Origin: Bacillota bacterium
Lineage (GTDB): Bacteria > Bacillota > Clostridia > Lachnospirales > Lachnospiraceae
Assembly: GCA_023421505.1 (NCBI GenBank)
Contig: JAEZTJ010000008.1
Coordinates: 1-64,000 of the forward strand
Direction of reading: 5' to 3'
DNA: 64,000 bases
The notes beneath the pieces were generated by a model. It saw only the letters and a program-made list of their open reading frames with translations. It ran no database searches and had not been told where the DNA came from. Shown one piece after another: positions 46,414 to 54,956 of the stretch (positions within the stretch are counted from its first letter, which is position 1; the number at the start of each line of letters is the position of its first letter). Position numbers and translations under genes: made by a program.

Positions 46414-46866
46414 TTATCCTAGACAATTTTCGCGATTCCATTTAAATACGATGATACCTGCAATAATTAGAACCAAACCTATTAGCTTCCTCCACTCAAA
46501 GGGCACCTTCTCACAGCCACATAAGCCAAAAGCCTCGATTAGATATGCCACAATTAATTGGGCGGATATGATAAACATATTAGCAACCGCCGGACCAAGT
46601 GTATCTACACTTTTAATTACAGTATAGGTGATAAAAGCACCCAAAACACCACCAAGGAGCATATATTTGTGATCCACCTTTAAAAGTGATGAAAAGCTGC
46701 CTTGTCTGCCGGTTACAACCCATGCCCCCAGGCATACAATCAAAGCCGAAAACTGAACAAAGCTTGCTGCCACCCAGATACCGCTCTGTTTTGTGACCCC
46801 TGTATTCATTACCCCCTGCGTACTCATTAAAGCGCCGGAAAGAATTGCAATTAAGATACCCCACAT
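46414..46866 (-). CDS. DMT-family transporter of the YdcZ type
   Basis: This is a small, very hydrophobic membrane protein of 150 residues with about five transmembrane segments. It matches the YdcZ (DUF606) branch of the drug/metabolite transporter superfamily: ILSGALMSTQGVMNTGV near the N-terminus and GPAVANMFIISAQLIVAYLIEAFG in the middle. Such short proteins often work as dimers. The substrate is unknown. The start is uncertain; the ATG at 46866 has only GGTG upstream. It has a long 5' gap containing a large foldback element. Confidence 0.78.
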   Translation of the reverse strand: MWGILIAILSGALMSTQGVMNTGVTKQSGIWVAASFVQFSALIVCLGAWVVTGRQGSFSSLLKVDHKYMLLGGVLGAFITYTVIKSVDTLGPAVANMFIISAQLIVAYLIEAFGLCGCEKVPFEWRKLIGLVLIIAGIIVFKWNRENCLG

Positions 46867-46979
46867 AAATAACACCAAGCCTTTCTAATGATTTCAAAAG
46901 TACCTTCTTAACATTTCCAAGTTTATTTTCAACTATTCGCAGTATTATATAATCTCATAAGTTTTCATATTAACATCAA

Positions 46980-47002
46980 ACATGCCTACCCTTTAAATTA
47001 GT
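46980..47002. repeat. Second copy of the 23-bp repeat
   Basis: ACATGCCT[A]CCCTTTAAATTAGT matches 10123-10145 with one substitution. It lies about 60 bp to the left of the 47.06-47.35 kb foldback element. Confidence 0.5.
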
Positions 47003-47062
47003 TTGTGCTTTTTGAGCATAAAATTGCCTTGTATGCGAGGCTTTGGGCCTGGTTTTCTCAAT

Positions 47063-47345
47063 AAAGTGGGACGACGCCTCAGAACACTCGAATGTTTATC
47101 ACATAGATAACTAAAGTATAGCGTGTGACTATTAATCCATAAAGAGACCGTTTGCCGCCATCAGTACTTAGGTTGTGGCAGATGTCCTCCTAGTCACAAC
47201 CTTATGTACCGCTATGGTGCGGTAACCGAGTGAGAACGTGTCTCTGTTGGAATAATAGTCACACGCTATTTTTGTAAATCTAATGTGTGATAAACATCAC
47301 TAATGTAAAAAGGGTGCCGCCCAATTAGTGCGACAGCCCCACTTC
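47063..47345. repeat. About 280-bp multi-stem palindromic element (MITE-like or structured RNA)
   Basis: Nested stems can be read directly. ATGTTTATCACA (47092-47103) pairs with 47286-47297. ATAGCGTGTGACTATTA (47118-47134) pairs perfectly over 17 bp with 47253-47269. AGAGAC (47143-47148) pairs with GTCTCT (47240-47245). Inside are two separate hairpins: GGTTGTG/CACAACC (47171-47177, 47195-47201) and TACCGC/GCGGTA (47207-47212, 47219-47224). At the ends AAAGTGGG and CCCCACTT form imperfect terminal repeats. No open frame of note is inside. It lies downstream of argD and upstream of the YdcZ gene. Confidence 0.7.
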
Positions 47346-47353
47346 ATACTTTT

Positions 47354-48541
47354 TTATTTCAACTCACTTAAGCAATCATCCAGTATCTGAATCATCAAAT
47401 CCACATCACTCTTTTGAATAATGAGAGGTGGAACAAAGCGGATTACCTTCGTTCCTGCAGATATTAAAATAAGTCCCTTTTCCATTACCTTTGGTATAAT
47501 ATCTTTAACCGGTATTGAAAATTCCAGTCCCTGCATTAACCCCATACCCCGGCGTTCTACTATGATGTCATACTTCTCCACTAGCTTATTTAACGCTTCT
47601 GTAAGATATGGTGCTACTTCCTTTACATTATCAAGCACCTTCTGACTTTCAAAGAGATCAAAAACCTTATTCACCGCTGCAGCCACAAAAGGATTACCGC
47701 CATAGGTCGTACCATGGTCACCGGGTTCAAAGGCAGAAGCCACCTTTTCTGATGCCGCAAAAGCACCGACAGGTACGCCGCAGCCCAGAGCCTTTGCTAC
47801 GGTTACGATGTCTGGCATAACTTCAAACTGCTCATATGCAAACATTGTCCCGGTTCGCCCCATTCCACATTGAATTTCATCCAGAATAAGAAGGATACCG
47901 TTATCATCACAGAGCTTTCTTACTCCTTTTATAAACTCCTTAGTAGCCGGATATAAGCCACCCTCACCCTGTACTGTTTCCATAATTACAGCGCAGGTAT
48001 TCTGCTGAATTAATTCCTTGACACTATCTAAATTATTGTATTCGGCAAAAACCACTCCGCCTATCAAGGGTTCAAAAGCATCTCTGTACTTCTTAGTGCC
48101 GGTAATGCTCAAAGCCCCCATGCTTCTTCCATGAAAAGAGTGGTTCATGGAAATAATCTGACTGTTTGAAATCCCATGCTTTTTATAATAATATTTCCTT
48201 GCAAGCTTTACAGCACCTTCAATTGCTTCTGTACCGCTGCTGGTAAAGAATACTCTGTCTAGTCCTGTGGATTCGACAATTTTTTTTGCCGCTTCCACTG
48301 CCGGAACACTATAAAATAAATTAGATATATGAATGACTTTATCAATCTGAGCCTTTAAGACATAATTAAATTCCTTATTCCCATAGCCTAAAGCAAATAC
48401 CGCTATTCCAGCAGCAAAGTCTAAATATTTTTTGCCCTCTGTATCATACAGACATACTCCCTCACCGCGATCTAATACCATCTGATAACGGTTATAAGTG
48501 TGCATTAGAACTTTTTCAGCTTCTTCAATATACTGCTTCAT
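47354..48541 (-). CDS. argD: Acetylornithine aminotransferase
   Basis: This PLP enzyme makes N-acetylornithine from the acetylated semialdehyde and glutamate. The 395 residues show YDTEGKKYLDFAAGIAV, FFTSSGTEAIEGAVKLARK, MNHSFHGRSMGALSITG, LDEIQCGMGRTG, and the PLP lysine in VAKALGCGVP. HGTTYGGNPF is also typical. It is the last gene of argJ-argB-argD with a 37-bp gap to argB. argC is not in the window. Some family members also use succinyldiaminopimelate, but the operon supports the arginine role. Confidence 0.95.
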   Translation of the reverse strand: MKQYIEEAEKVLMHTYNRYQMVLDRGEGVCLYDTEGKKYLDFAAGIAVFALGYGNKEFNYVLKAQIDKVIHISNLFYSVPAVEAAKKIVESTGLDRVFFTSSGTEAIEGAVKLARKYYYKKHGISNSQIISMNHSFHGRSMGALSITGTKKYRDAFEPLIGGVVFAEYNNLDSVKELIQQNTCAVIMETVQGEGGLYPATKEFIKGVRKLCDDNGILLILDEIQCGMGRTGTMFAYEQFEVMPDIVTVAKALGCGVPVGAFAASEKVASAFEPGDHGTTYGGNPFVAAAVNKVFDLFESQKVLDNVKEVAPYLTEALNKLVEKYDIIVERRGMGLMQGLEFSIPVKDIIPKVMEKGLILISAGTKVIRFVPPLIIQKSDVDLMIQILDDCLSELK

Positions 48542-48578
48542 TTTCTAACCCCCTCTTGATCAATATTAACTTCCTATC

Positions 48579-49481
48579 CTATTTTGCAATCGCTTCATTA
48601 TCAAATATACTTGCTTTATCAATGATAGCAGTTCCGATGCCTTTATTCGTAAAGAACTCTAACAACAGACAATGTTCCATTCTTCCATCCAGAATATGTA
48701 CCCTGGAAACACCATTTTTGACTGCATCAACACAGTTTTTTAATTTTGGAAGCATACCTCCGCCTATGAAACCACTGTCCAAAAGCTCATCTGCTTTATC
48801 CAGTGTAAGCACGGAGATTAAGCTGTCTTTATCCTTGGGATCGGCATAAACGCCTTCAATATCAGTTAAAAACACTAGTTTTTCCGCACCGATGGCTGTC
48901 GCTACGGCACAGGCAGCATCATCCGCGTTAATGTTATAATTCTGGTAATTATCATCTAAACCGATTGGTGCTATCACTGGTACAAAATTATTATCAATCA
49001 GGGTATTAATAAGTTCTGCATTGACCTCCTTGATGTTACCAACAAAACCGATATCCTGACCGTTAACAGTTCTTTTTTCAACCTTAAGGGTACTTCCGTC
49101 CTTACCGCTGATACCGACTGCCTTAACACCCAGCTTTTCTACCATCTGAACCAGGTTTTTGTTTACCTTGCCCAGTACCATTTCAGCAACCTCCATGGTC
49201 TGTTCATCAGTTACACGAAGTCCCTCCACAAACCTTGATTCATGACCCAGAAGACCAAGCCATTTCGTTATCTCCTTACCGCCACCGTGTACGATGATTG
49301 GCTGCATACCAACTAACTTTAAAAGTGCCACATCCTTAATTACATTAAGCTGTAAATTTTCGTCAAGCATTGCACTTCCGCCATATTTTACAACGACTTT
49401 CTTATTATTAAATTTTTGTATGTAGGGAAGCGCTTCTATTAGCGTCTGAGCTTTGATTAATATTTGATCCATTTGTTCCAT
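48579..49481 (-). CDS. argB: Acetylglutamate kinase
   Basis: This is the second step of arginine synthesis, ATP-dependent phosphorylation of N-acetylglutamate. The amino-acid kinase fold is clear: VVVKYGGSAML, PIIVHGGGKEITKWL, NINADDAACAVA, EKLVFLTDIEGVY and GFIGGGMLPKL. Length (300) is typical. Many ArgB proteins with a longer N-terminal helix are inhibited by arginine; this one has about 22 residues before the core (MEQMDQILIKAQTLIEALPY), compatible with such feedback control. AAAGGA precedes the ATG. Confidence 0.96.
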   Translation of the reverse strand: MEQMDQILIKAQTLIEALPYIQKFNNKKVVVKYGGSAMLDENLQLNVIKDVALLKLVGMQPIIVHGGGKEITKWLGLLGHESRFVEGLRVTDEQTMEVAEMVLGKVNKNLVQMVEKLGVKAVGISGKDGSTLKVEKRTVNGQDIGFVGNIKEVNAELINTLIDNNFVPVIAPIGLDDNYQNYNINADDAACAVATAIGAEKLVFLTDIEGVYADPKDKDSLISVLTLDKADELLDSGFIGGGMLPKLKNCVDAVKNGVSRVHILDGRMEHCLLLEFFTNKGIGTAIIDKASIFDNEAIAK

Positions 49482-49538
49482 CTTATTTTCCTTTCTTTTC
49501 GTTACAATAATGGTAATTGTATTCCGGAAGCCGAATCA

Positions 49539-50759
49539 CTAAGAACGATAATCTGCGTTAATTTTTACATAATCATACGATAGGTCGCAGCCCCAAGCAG
49601 TAGCTGTTGCATTACCGGCTTTTAAATCTGCCGTCGCCTTAATTTCCTTACCGGAGAGGATCTTCGTAGCTAATTCTTCGCTATAGTCAGTAGCCATTCC
49701 ATTTTCTACAAGCTTAAGCTTACCCTCAGTACTTTCAATATAAAGGTCAACCAAATCGGGATTAAAGTCAATACCAGAGTATCCCATCGCACATAGAATA
49801 CGTCCCCAGTTAGCATCATTGCCGAATATTGCTGTCTTAACCAGATTGGAGGTAATGATTGATTTACTGATAATGATCGCATCTTCTTCTGTCTTAGCAC
49901 CAATCACTTGAGCCTCCAATAGTTTGGTAGCTCCTTCACCGTCTGCTGCAATTTTCTTGGCTAAATCAGTCGTTACTATGCTTAATGCTTTGCAAAAATT
50001 CTCATAGTCAGTATTTTTTTCTGTTATCGTTTCATTTCCGGCAAGACCATTTGCAAGAATTAACAGAGAATCATTCGTTGAAGTATCACGATCAACAGAT
50101 ATCATATTGAAGGTATGCTTCACATTCTCACTTAATGCTTCCTGCAAAAGCTCCTTACTGATTGAGAGGTCAGTAGTAACTACCCCAAGCATTGTCGCCA
50201 TATTAGGATGGATCATACCGGAGCCCTTCGCCATACCTCCAAGGATTACTTCTTTTCCTCCTGCCAGAAAGCTTACTGCGCATTCCTTGGAATAAGTATC
50301 TGTCGTCATAATTGCTTCAGCTGCCAGTAGACCAGCCTGATCGCCCTCCTTCAATTCGACTGCAAGGAGTTTTGCTCCATTTTCAATTACTTCTATCGGC
50401 ATCTGTTTTCCGATGACACCGGTGGATGCTGTATATACAGCTTTTACCGGAATATTTAAGGCATCCGCTACTGCTTTTGCCATTCTTTCATTATTAATAT
50501 CACCCTCTGTACCGGTACAGGCATTTGCGCAACCACTGTTTAGGACAACCGCCTGAGCAAATTCACTTTCATTTGTCACTTTTATACCCCATTTCACGGG
50601 AGCTGCTTTTACCAAATTCGTAGTAAAGGTACCGGCACCTACAGCCGGAGTAGTTGAGTAAACGAGTGCCATATCCTTTCTCATCTTCTTAATTCCTGCA
50701 TTTACGCCTGCTGCTAAAAAGCCCTGTGCTGCTGCAACTCCACCATTGATTATATTCAT
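49539..50759 (-). CDS. argJ: Bifunctional glutamate N-acetyltransferase/ornithine acetyltransferase
   Basis: ArgJ recycles the acetyl group from N-acetylornithine to glutamate and may also use acetyl-CoA. The autocleavage site and nucleophile are in HPNMATMLGVV, with Thr189 as the new N-terminus of the beta chain. VLNSGCANACTG and VDRDTSTNDSLLILANG and the GNDANWGRILCAMGYSG region are conserved. Length (406) is normal. GGAGG lies 7 bases before the ATG, directly behind a paired-hairpin element. It is followed by argB and argD. Confidence 0.96.
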   Translation of the reverse strand: MNIINGGVAAAQGFLAAGVNAGIKKMRKDMALVYSTTPAVGAGTFTTNLVKAAPVKWGIKVTNESEFAQAVVLNSGCANACTGTEGDINNERMAKAVADALNIPVKAVYTASTGVIGKQMPIEVIENGAKLLAVELKEGDQAGLLAAEAIMTTDTYSKECAVSFLAGGKEVILGGMAKGSGMIHPNMATMLGVVTTDLSISKELLQEALSENVKHTFNMISVDRDTSTNDSLLILANGLAGNETITEKNTDYENFCKALSIVTTDLAKKIAADGEGATKLLEAQVIGAKTEEDAIIISKSIITSNLVKTAIFGNDANWGRILCAMGYSGIDFNPDLVDLYIESTEGKLKLVENGMATDYSEELATKILSGKEIKATADLKAGNATATAWGCDLSYDYVKINADYRS

Positions 50760-50765
50760 AACTAA

Positions 50766-50813
50766 CCTCCATCTGCCGCTTAAGCGGCTATAAATTTGCC
50801 CATTAACTGGCGC
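50766..50813 (-). repeat. Paired-hairpin element ending in the argJ Shine-Dalgarno sequence
   Basis: A perfect palindrome GCCGCTTAAGCGGC (50775-50788) and an imperfect GCGCCA/TGGGC stem (50798-50813) separated by AAATTT lie between the GNAT stop and argJ. On the minus strand they end in AGATGGAGG. The layout resembles the elements at 3.3 and 13.7 kb, though the stems differ in sequence. Confidence 0.4.
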
Positions 50814-50818
50814 TTCCT

Positions 50819-51247
50819 CTATCTGTTATTCTCTATAATATCTATATTATAATAATTTAAATCTGTCCGTAACGTCCATCCCGAGGAACTTAAAAACTGA
50901 TTACCCAGTTCGTTTTTGGTAAAACAGACTAATGCAAGCTTTGTAATTCCTTCTGCTTTCATTGCATTAACAACGTGTTCTATGAGTTGCCTCCCGATGG
51001 ACTTCTGTCTGTACTTTTGCTCCACACAGGTATGATAGATATATCCCCGTCTTCCATCATGTCCGCTAAAGATTATACCAATAATCCGGTTATCTTCTAC
51101 AGCTACAAAATTAGTCGTTGGATTTCTCCTTACAAATCTTGCAATCCCTTCTTCTGAATCGTCAATACTTCTTAATCCGATTCCCGGTGTGCTTCTCCAT
51201 AGACTTACAACCTCTTCATAATCCTTCATTGTAAAATTGCGTAACAT
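50819..51247 (-). CDS. GNAT-family N-acetyltransferase
   Basis: This 142-residue single-domain acetyltransferase has the acetyl-CoA loop in VEQKYRQKSIGRQLIEHVV and the beta-bulge strand GYIYHTCV before it. A C-terminal FLSSSGWTLR segment closes the fold. It is the first gene of the argJ-argB-argD set with a 59-bp gap and sits behind a candidate ARG box. This suggests a role in arginine synthesis, perhaps as a short N-acetylglutamate synthase, but the sequence alone cannot show the substrate. Confidence 0.82.
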   Translation of the reverse strand: MLRNFTMKDYEEVVSLWRSTPGIGLRSIDDSEEGIARFVRRNPTTNFVAVEDNRIIGIIFSGHDGRRGYIYHTCVEQKYRQKSIGRQLIEHVVNAMKAEGITKLALVCFTKNELGNQFLSSSGWTLRTDLNYYNIDIIENNR

Positions 51248-51298
51248 GTAGATCTCACCTCCGGTGTATCCGAATAAATATAATGTATATTTCTTTTC

Positions 51299-51316
51299 CT
51301 TGAATAAACATTTTAG
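51299..51316 (-). promoter_or_regulatory. Candidate ARG box upstream of GNAT-argJBD
   Basis: CTTGAATAAACATTTTAG on the plus strand matches the Bacillus ARG-box consensus CATGAATAAAAATTCAAG at 14 of 18 positions. A weaker TCCGAATAAATATAATGT half-site lies at 51269-51286. ArgR/AhrC binding here would repress the operon when arginine is plentiful. Confidence 0.5.
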
Positions 51317-51384
51317 CCACTATATTCATTTTGCTTAAAATAATATTTCATAATTATACATCCGGATTAAATTTTATGCAATAC

Positions 51385-51996
51385 CTAATTTAATTTTTTT
51401 ATATCAATACAACGCGCAAGCAGGTTATCATAGATTTTCGCAATTGGGAAACCTACCACGTTATAATAATCCCCTTCAATCGCTTTAATAAATATACCGA
51501 ATTTACCTTGAATTGCATAAGCTCCCGCCTTGTCCATAGGTTCTCCGGTAGCAATGTATTCCATGATCTGCTCTGTAGTCAAAGCTTGAACATGAACCTT
51601 GGTGCATACGGCAAAAGCGGTTTCTTCTCTTTTTCCATCTTTACCTATAATAATGATACTGACACCTGTAAACACTTCGTGCACATCATCAGAGAGCATA
51701 CGAAGCATCTTTTGCGCATCCTGCATATCCTTTGGCTTACCCAGTGCGTGATTTTTATAAAATACCATAGTATCTGCACCAAGAATGATTACTTCCTTAT
51801 ATTCCTTATGCTCTGCCGATAATAGCTTATCAACCGCATCCGTTTTTAGTCTGGCAAGGGCTTGTACCATATCAGACGGCTCCGTCTCCTCAACCACCTC
51901 TTCTACATTGCTTGTTATTACCGTATAGGGTATTCCCATTGTTTCCATGATTTCTCTGCGTCTCGGTGATGCCGATGCCAATATAATCTGATACAT
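51385..51996 (-). CDS. maf: Maf-family nucleotide pyrophosphatase
   Basis: This Ham1-like enzyme hydrolyses non-canonical or dTTP/UTP-type nucleoside triphosphates to monophosphates. The N-terminal motif IILASASPRRREIM is definitive. ILGADTMVFYKNHALGKPKD holds the catalytic Asp, and DKAGAYAIQGKFGIFI is the other signature. The frame is open 11 codons further, but AAAGG lies before the ATG at 51996, giving 203 residues. It may be named after the septum-associated Maf of Bacillus. It is transcribed away from argG. Confidence 0.93.
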   Translation of the reverse strand: MYQIILASASPRRREIMETMGIPYTVITSNVEEVVEETEPSDMVQALARLKTDAVDKLLSAEHKEYKEVIILGADTMVFYKNHALGKPKDMQDAQKMLRMLSDDVHEVFTGVSIIIIGKDGKREETAFAVCTKVHVQALTTEQIMEYIATGEPMDKAGAYAIQGKFGIFIKAIEGDYYNVVGFPIAKIYDNLLARCIDIKKLN

Positions 51997-52232
51997 AATG
52001 CCCAACCTTTCCCTTCCTGTATTTACCAATTATAGGATTGGAGTATCAAAACCCCTCGAACTATTAAGCTTCGTCATTTTGCGCAAACACTACTCAATCC
52101 TAATTTACCAATTATTATAATCAATTATTAGTATATGTAAAGGGATAATCGAAATCTGATTACCCTACTGGAAAGAAATATAAATCGGTGTTGCATCGCT
52201 TGCTCTTCCTATATATAATAGGAAATGAAATT

Positions 52233-52310
52233 AATATTGAATGATTGCAAAGCAAAGCTAGTTTGTATCCACAGAAGGCTCCTTCACAAGCATTCCGATT
52301 ATTCAATATT
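52233..52310. repeat. 78-bp foldback element between maf and argG
   Basis: AATATTGAAT (52233-52242) pairs perfectly with ATTCAATATT (52301-52310). Inside is GAAGG/CCTTC. The segment ATGATTGCAAA recalls the left arm of the 42.2-kb element (ATGATTGCGAAA). It is upstream of the argG promoter, so it is not in the argG leader. No gene lies between maf and the argG promoter. Confidence 0.5.
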
Positions 52311-52339
52311 GGAATAGTCAATTAAAGTATTTTTGTATT

Positions 52340-52393
52340 TTTATACTTTTATTCACTTTTTCTCTTGCATAATAATTAAATGTGTTGTATATT
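52340..52393 (+). promoter_or_regulatory. argG promoter with two candidate ARG boxes
   Basis: TTGCAT (52365-52370), a 17-bp spacer and TATATT (52388-52393) form the promoter. CTTGCATAATAATTAAAT (52364-52381) matches the ARG-box consensus at 13 of 18 positions and covers the -35. On the other strand AGTGAATAAAAGTATAAA (52357-52340) matches at 12 of 18. Paired boxes over a promoter are the usual ArgR pattern. Confidence 0.5.
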
Positions 52394-52508
52394 TAATCAC
52401 ATATAAATTGGTACTTTCAGTATCAATACAAAAGTAATATTCATCCCAAACAAGAAATTACTTATTATAATGATATTTGCCGAGATTACAGGCAGAATGG
52501 AGGAAGAT

Positions 52509-53720
52509 ATGAAAGAAAAGGTTATTCTCGCTTATTCAGGCGGTCTTGATACTACCGCTATCATTCCCTGGTTAAAGGAAAACTATGATTATGAGGTTGT
52601 ATGTGTATGTATCGATGTAGGTCAGGGAAATGAACTAGACGGTTTGGAAGAAAGAGCCAAATTATCAGGAGCCACAAAATTATATATTGAAGATGTTGTT
52701 GAGGAATTCGTAGATGATTACGTTATGCCCTGCGTAAAGGCAAATGCAGTATATGAGAACAAATATTTACTGGGTACTTCCATGGCAAGACCTGTAATCG
52801 CAAAGAGACTTGTAGAGATAGCAAGACTGGAAGGTGCGACGGCAATCTGTCACGGTGCAACAGGAAAAGGAAATGATCAGGTACGTTTTGAGTTAACAAT
52901 CAAAGCACTTGCTCCTGATTTAAAAATAATAGCTCCCTGGAGAATCTGGACCATGTCCTCCCGCGAAGAGGAAATTGAATATTGCGCAAAGCACGGTATT
53001 AACCTTCCCTTCTCCGTTGACAACAGCTACTCCCGTGACCGTAACCTATGGCATATCAGCCATGAAGGTCTTGAACTTGAATTACCTTCGAATGCACCCA
53101 ACTATGATCACCTGTTAGTACTTGGCGTATCACCCGAGAAGGCACCGGAGGAGGGCGAAACCATAAGCTTATCCTTCGAAAAGGGTATTCCTACTGCGCT
53201 TAACGGCAAGAAAATGTCCGCAACTGATATTATCAAGGAGTTGAACACACTTGGCGGCAAGCATGGCGTTGGTATTGTAGATATTGTAGAAAACCGTGTT
53301 GTAGGCATGAAATCCCGTGGTGTATATGAGACACCCGGTGGTACCATACTGATGGAAGCACATATGCAGTTAGAAGAATTAATCCTTGACCGTGCAACCT
53401 TGACTGCAAAGAAGGAAGTTGGCAACCGTTTCGCAGATATCGTATACGAAGGAAAATGGTTTACTCCTTTAAGAGAAGCTTATCAGGCTTTTATCGATGT
53501 AACTCAGGAATATGTAACAGGTGAAGTGAAATTAAAGCTTTATAAGGGTAATATTATTAAACAGGGAACTACTTCCCCATATTCCTTATACAATGAAAGT
53601 ATTGCTTCCTTTACAACTGGTGATCTCTATAATCACCATGATGCGGAAGGCTTCATTAACCTTTTCGGCTTATCCTTAAAGGTTCGCGCTATGAAGATGG
53701 CTTCCTTAGATAAAGAATAA
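52509..53720 (+). CDS. argG: Argininosuccinate synthase
   Basis: ArgG joins citrulline and aspartate with ATP, the step before argininosuccinate lyase. The P-loop-like AYSGGLDTTAI, the substrate-binding GATGKGNDQVRFE and IIAPWR, and SYSRDRNLWHISHEG are all present. The protein has 403 residues. The open frame begins 13 codons earlier, but GGAGGAAGAT precedes the ATG at 52509 (MKEKVILAYSGG). It is the only plus-strand gene in the right two-thirds of the window, and argH does not follow it. Confidence 0.97.
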   Translation: MKEKVILAYSGGLDTTAIIPWLKENYDYEVVCVCIDVGQGNELDGLEERAKLSGATKLYIEDVVEEFVDDYVMPCVKANAVYENKYLLGTSMARPVIAKRLVEIARLEGATAICHGATGKGNDQVRFELTIKALAPDLKIIAPWRIWTMSSREEEIEYCAKHGINLPFSVDNSYSRDRNLWHISHEGLELELPSNAPNYDHLLVLGVSPEKAPEEGETISLSFEKGIPTALNGKKMSATDIIKELNTLGGKHGVGIVDIVENRVVGMKSRGVYETPGGTILMEAHMQLEELILDRATLTAKKEVGNRFADIVYEGKWFTPLREAYQAFIDVTQEYVTGEVKLKLYKGNIIKQGTTSPYSLYNESIASFTTGDLYNHHDAEGFINLFGLSLKVRAMKMASLDKE

Positions 53721-53733
53721 AAATAAAATGATA

Positions 53734-53805
53734 AAGCCTCACCTTATATCTGTCTTGCTCTTTTATAATTGAGCAGAAGATATGGGGCGAGGCTTCTATT
53801 TTTAA
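53734..53805 (+). terminator. Terminator between argG and the convergent binding-protein gene
   Basis: A long imperfect stem (AAGCCTC...GAGGCTT with inner TATATCT/AGATAT and TTGCTC/GAGCA) around TTTTATAATT is followed by CTATTTTT on the plus strand. It can probably also stop minus-strand transcription. Confidence 0.75.
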
Positions 53806-53842
53806 ATATTATTTATGCTTACTTCAGCTTTAGCTTCTCCTG

Positions 53843-54793
53843 TCAATCCTCTTTTTCTAGAATTGTAAAGCCAGTGTTAATAAAACTAGGGCCAGTATTC
53901 TCACCAAGTATACTTGCGATAGCCTCAGCCATACCAAGATATCCCATAGTATATGGATTTTGTTCAATAATTACTTTTAAGCTACCCTCATTTAATTGTC
54001 TCTTCGTTATATCTGATCTATCAAAGCCTACACCAACAATTCTATTATCATATGCTTTATTTGCATATCCTACACCCTCACTGGTACCTTCATTCGTACC
54101 AAATAAACCCACCAAATTACTATTTTGATTAATTAATTCCTGTGCTGCCAGCTGTGCATTGTAGGGTTCACCATTCGTATATACAGTTTTTAGAATTGTA
54201 TAATCAGTTTTTTCTGCAAAAGCGTCCCGGAATCCCTCTTCTCTCTGCAGGGTAGTTGATTTATTGATTATACTGACAATCCCAATCGATCCACTTTCCA
54301 AGCCCTGGCTTTCTAGGTATTCAATCATTTTATTCCCTGCCGCAAATCCTGCCTCATAATTTTCTGTTGACAATGTAGTTACTGCTTCTTCGTTAGCAGG
54401 TGCATCCACGTAGATCACTTTTACCCCTCTTGCTTTGGCATCTTCTATTGCCCCTGAGATTAGCTTCGGATTATCTGCTGCAACTAAAAGTGCTGCCGCT
54501 CCGTCATCAACAGCATTATTAATAATTGTAATCTGCTTATCCGTATTCCTCTCATCCGGATATCTCCATAAATATTTTACACCTGTAAGAGTTGCCATAT
54601 CAGCTGCTCCTTGATTCAAATATTTCCAAAACTGATATTTTTCATCGGTTGTTATCAGATAAACTTTATAATATTTTAATAATGATAATGATGAGGTTGA
54701 TATATTCCTTATACAATTCCGGTTCCATATAGCAAATAGTGCAAAAGCGAATGAGATAACTAATATATCTATTATTATCTTTCTATGCTTCAT
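53843..54793 (-). CDS. Periplasmic-type sugar-binding protein (RbsB-like)
   Basis: This 316-residue exported protein has an N-terminal hydrophobic anchor (about residues 6-24) without a clear lipobox. A type I periplasmic-binding fold follows (VYLITTDEKYQFWKYLNQGA, ALLVAADNPKLISGAIEDAK, VIYVDAPANEEAVTTLSTENYEAGF, GLFGTNEGTSEGVGYA). It would bind a sugar or autoinducer-like ligand outside the cell. No ABC permease or ATPase of the sugar type is adjacent, so it may serve a sensor or a transporter encoded elsewhere. The next genes belong to a different exporter family. Confidence 0.85.
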   Translation of the reverse strand: MKHRKIIIDILVISFAFALFAIWNRNCIRNISTSSLSLLKYYKVYLITTDEKYQFWKYLNQGAADMATLTGVKYLWRYPDERNTDKQITIINNAVDDGAAALLVAADNPKLISGAIEDAKARGVKVIYVDAPANEEAVTTLSTENYEAGFAAGNKMIEYLESQGLESGSIGIVSIINKSTTLQREEGFRDAFAEKTDYTILKTVYTNGEPYNAQLAAQELINQNSNLVGLFGTNEGTSEGVGYANKAYDNRIVGVGFDRSDITKRQLNEGSLKVIIEQNPYTMGYLGMAEAIASILGENTGPSFINTGFTILEKED

Positions 54794-54956
54794 CTTGACT
54801 ATCTTCCCAAAGGTATTTGATTATCCATAATATCAAAACCTCTTTCTCGTACCATCTTAAAATAAATATATTCTTTTTATCGGTGTTAAAATAACCATTT
54901 AAATAATATTTTCATAATAAAACTGTTGTTCATATTCTCTTGAACCAATTAATTCT

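Noticed and set aside
52030..52508. T-box or other riboswitch in the argG leader
   Set aside because: No T-box sequence (GGTGG-type) or known aptamer is visible, and the foldback lies before the promoter. ARG-box control explains the region better.
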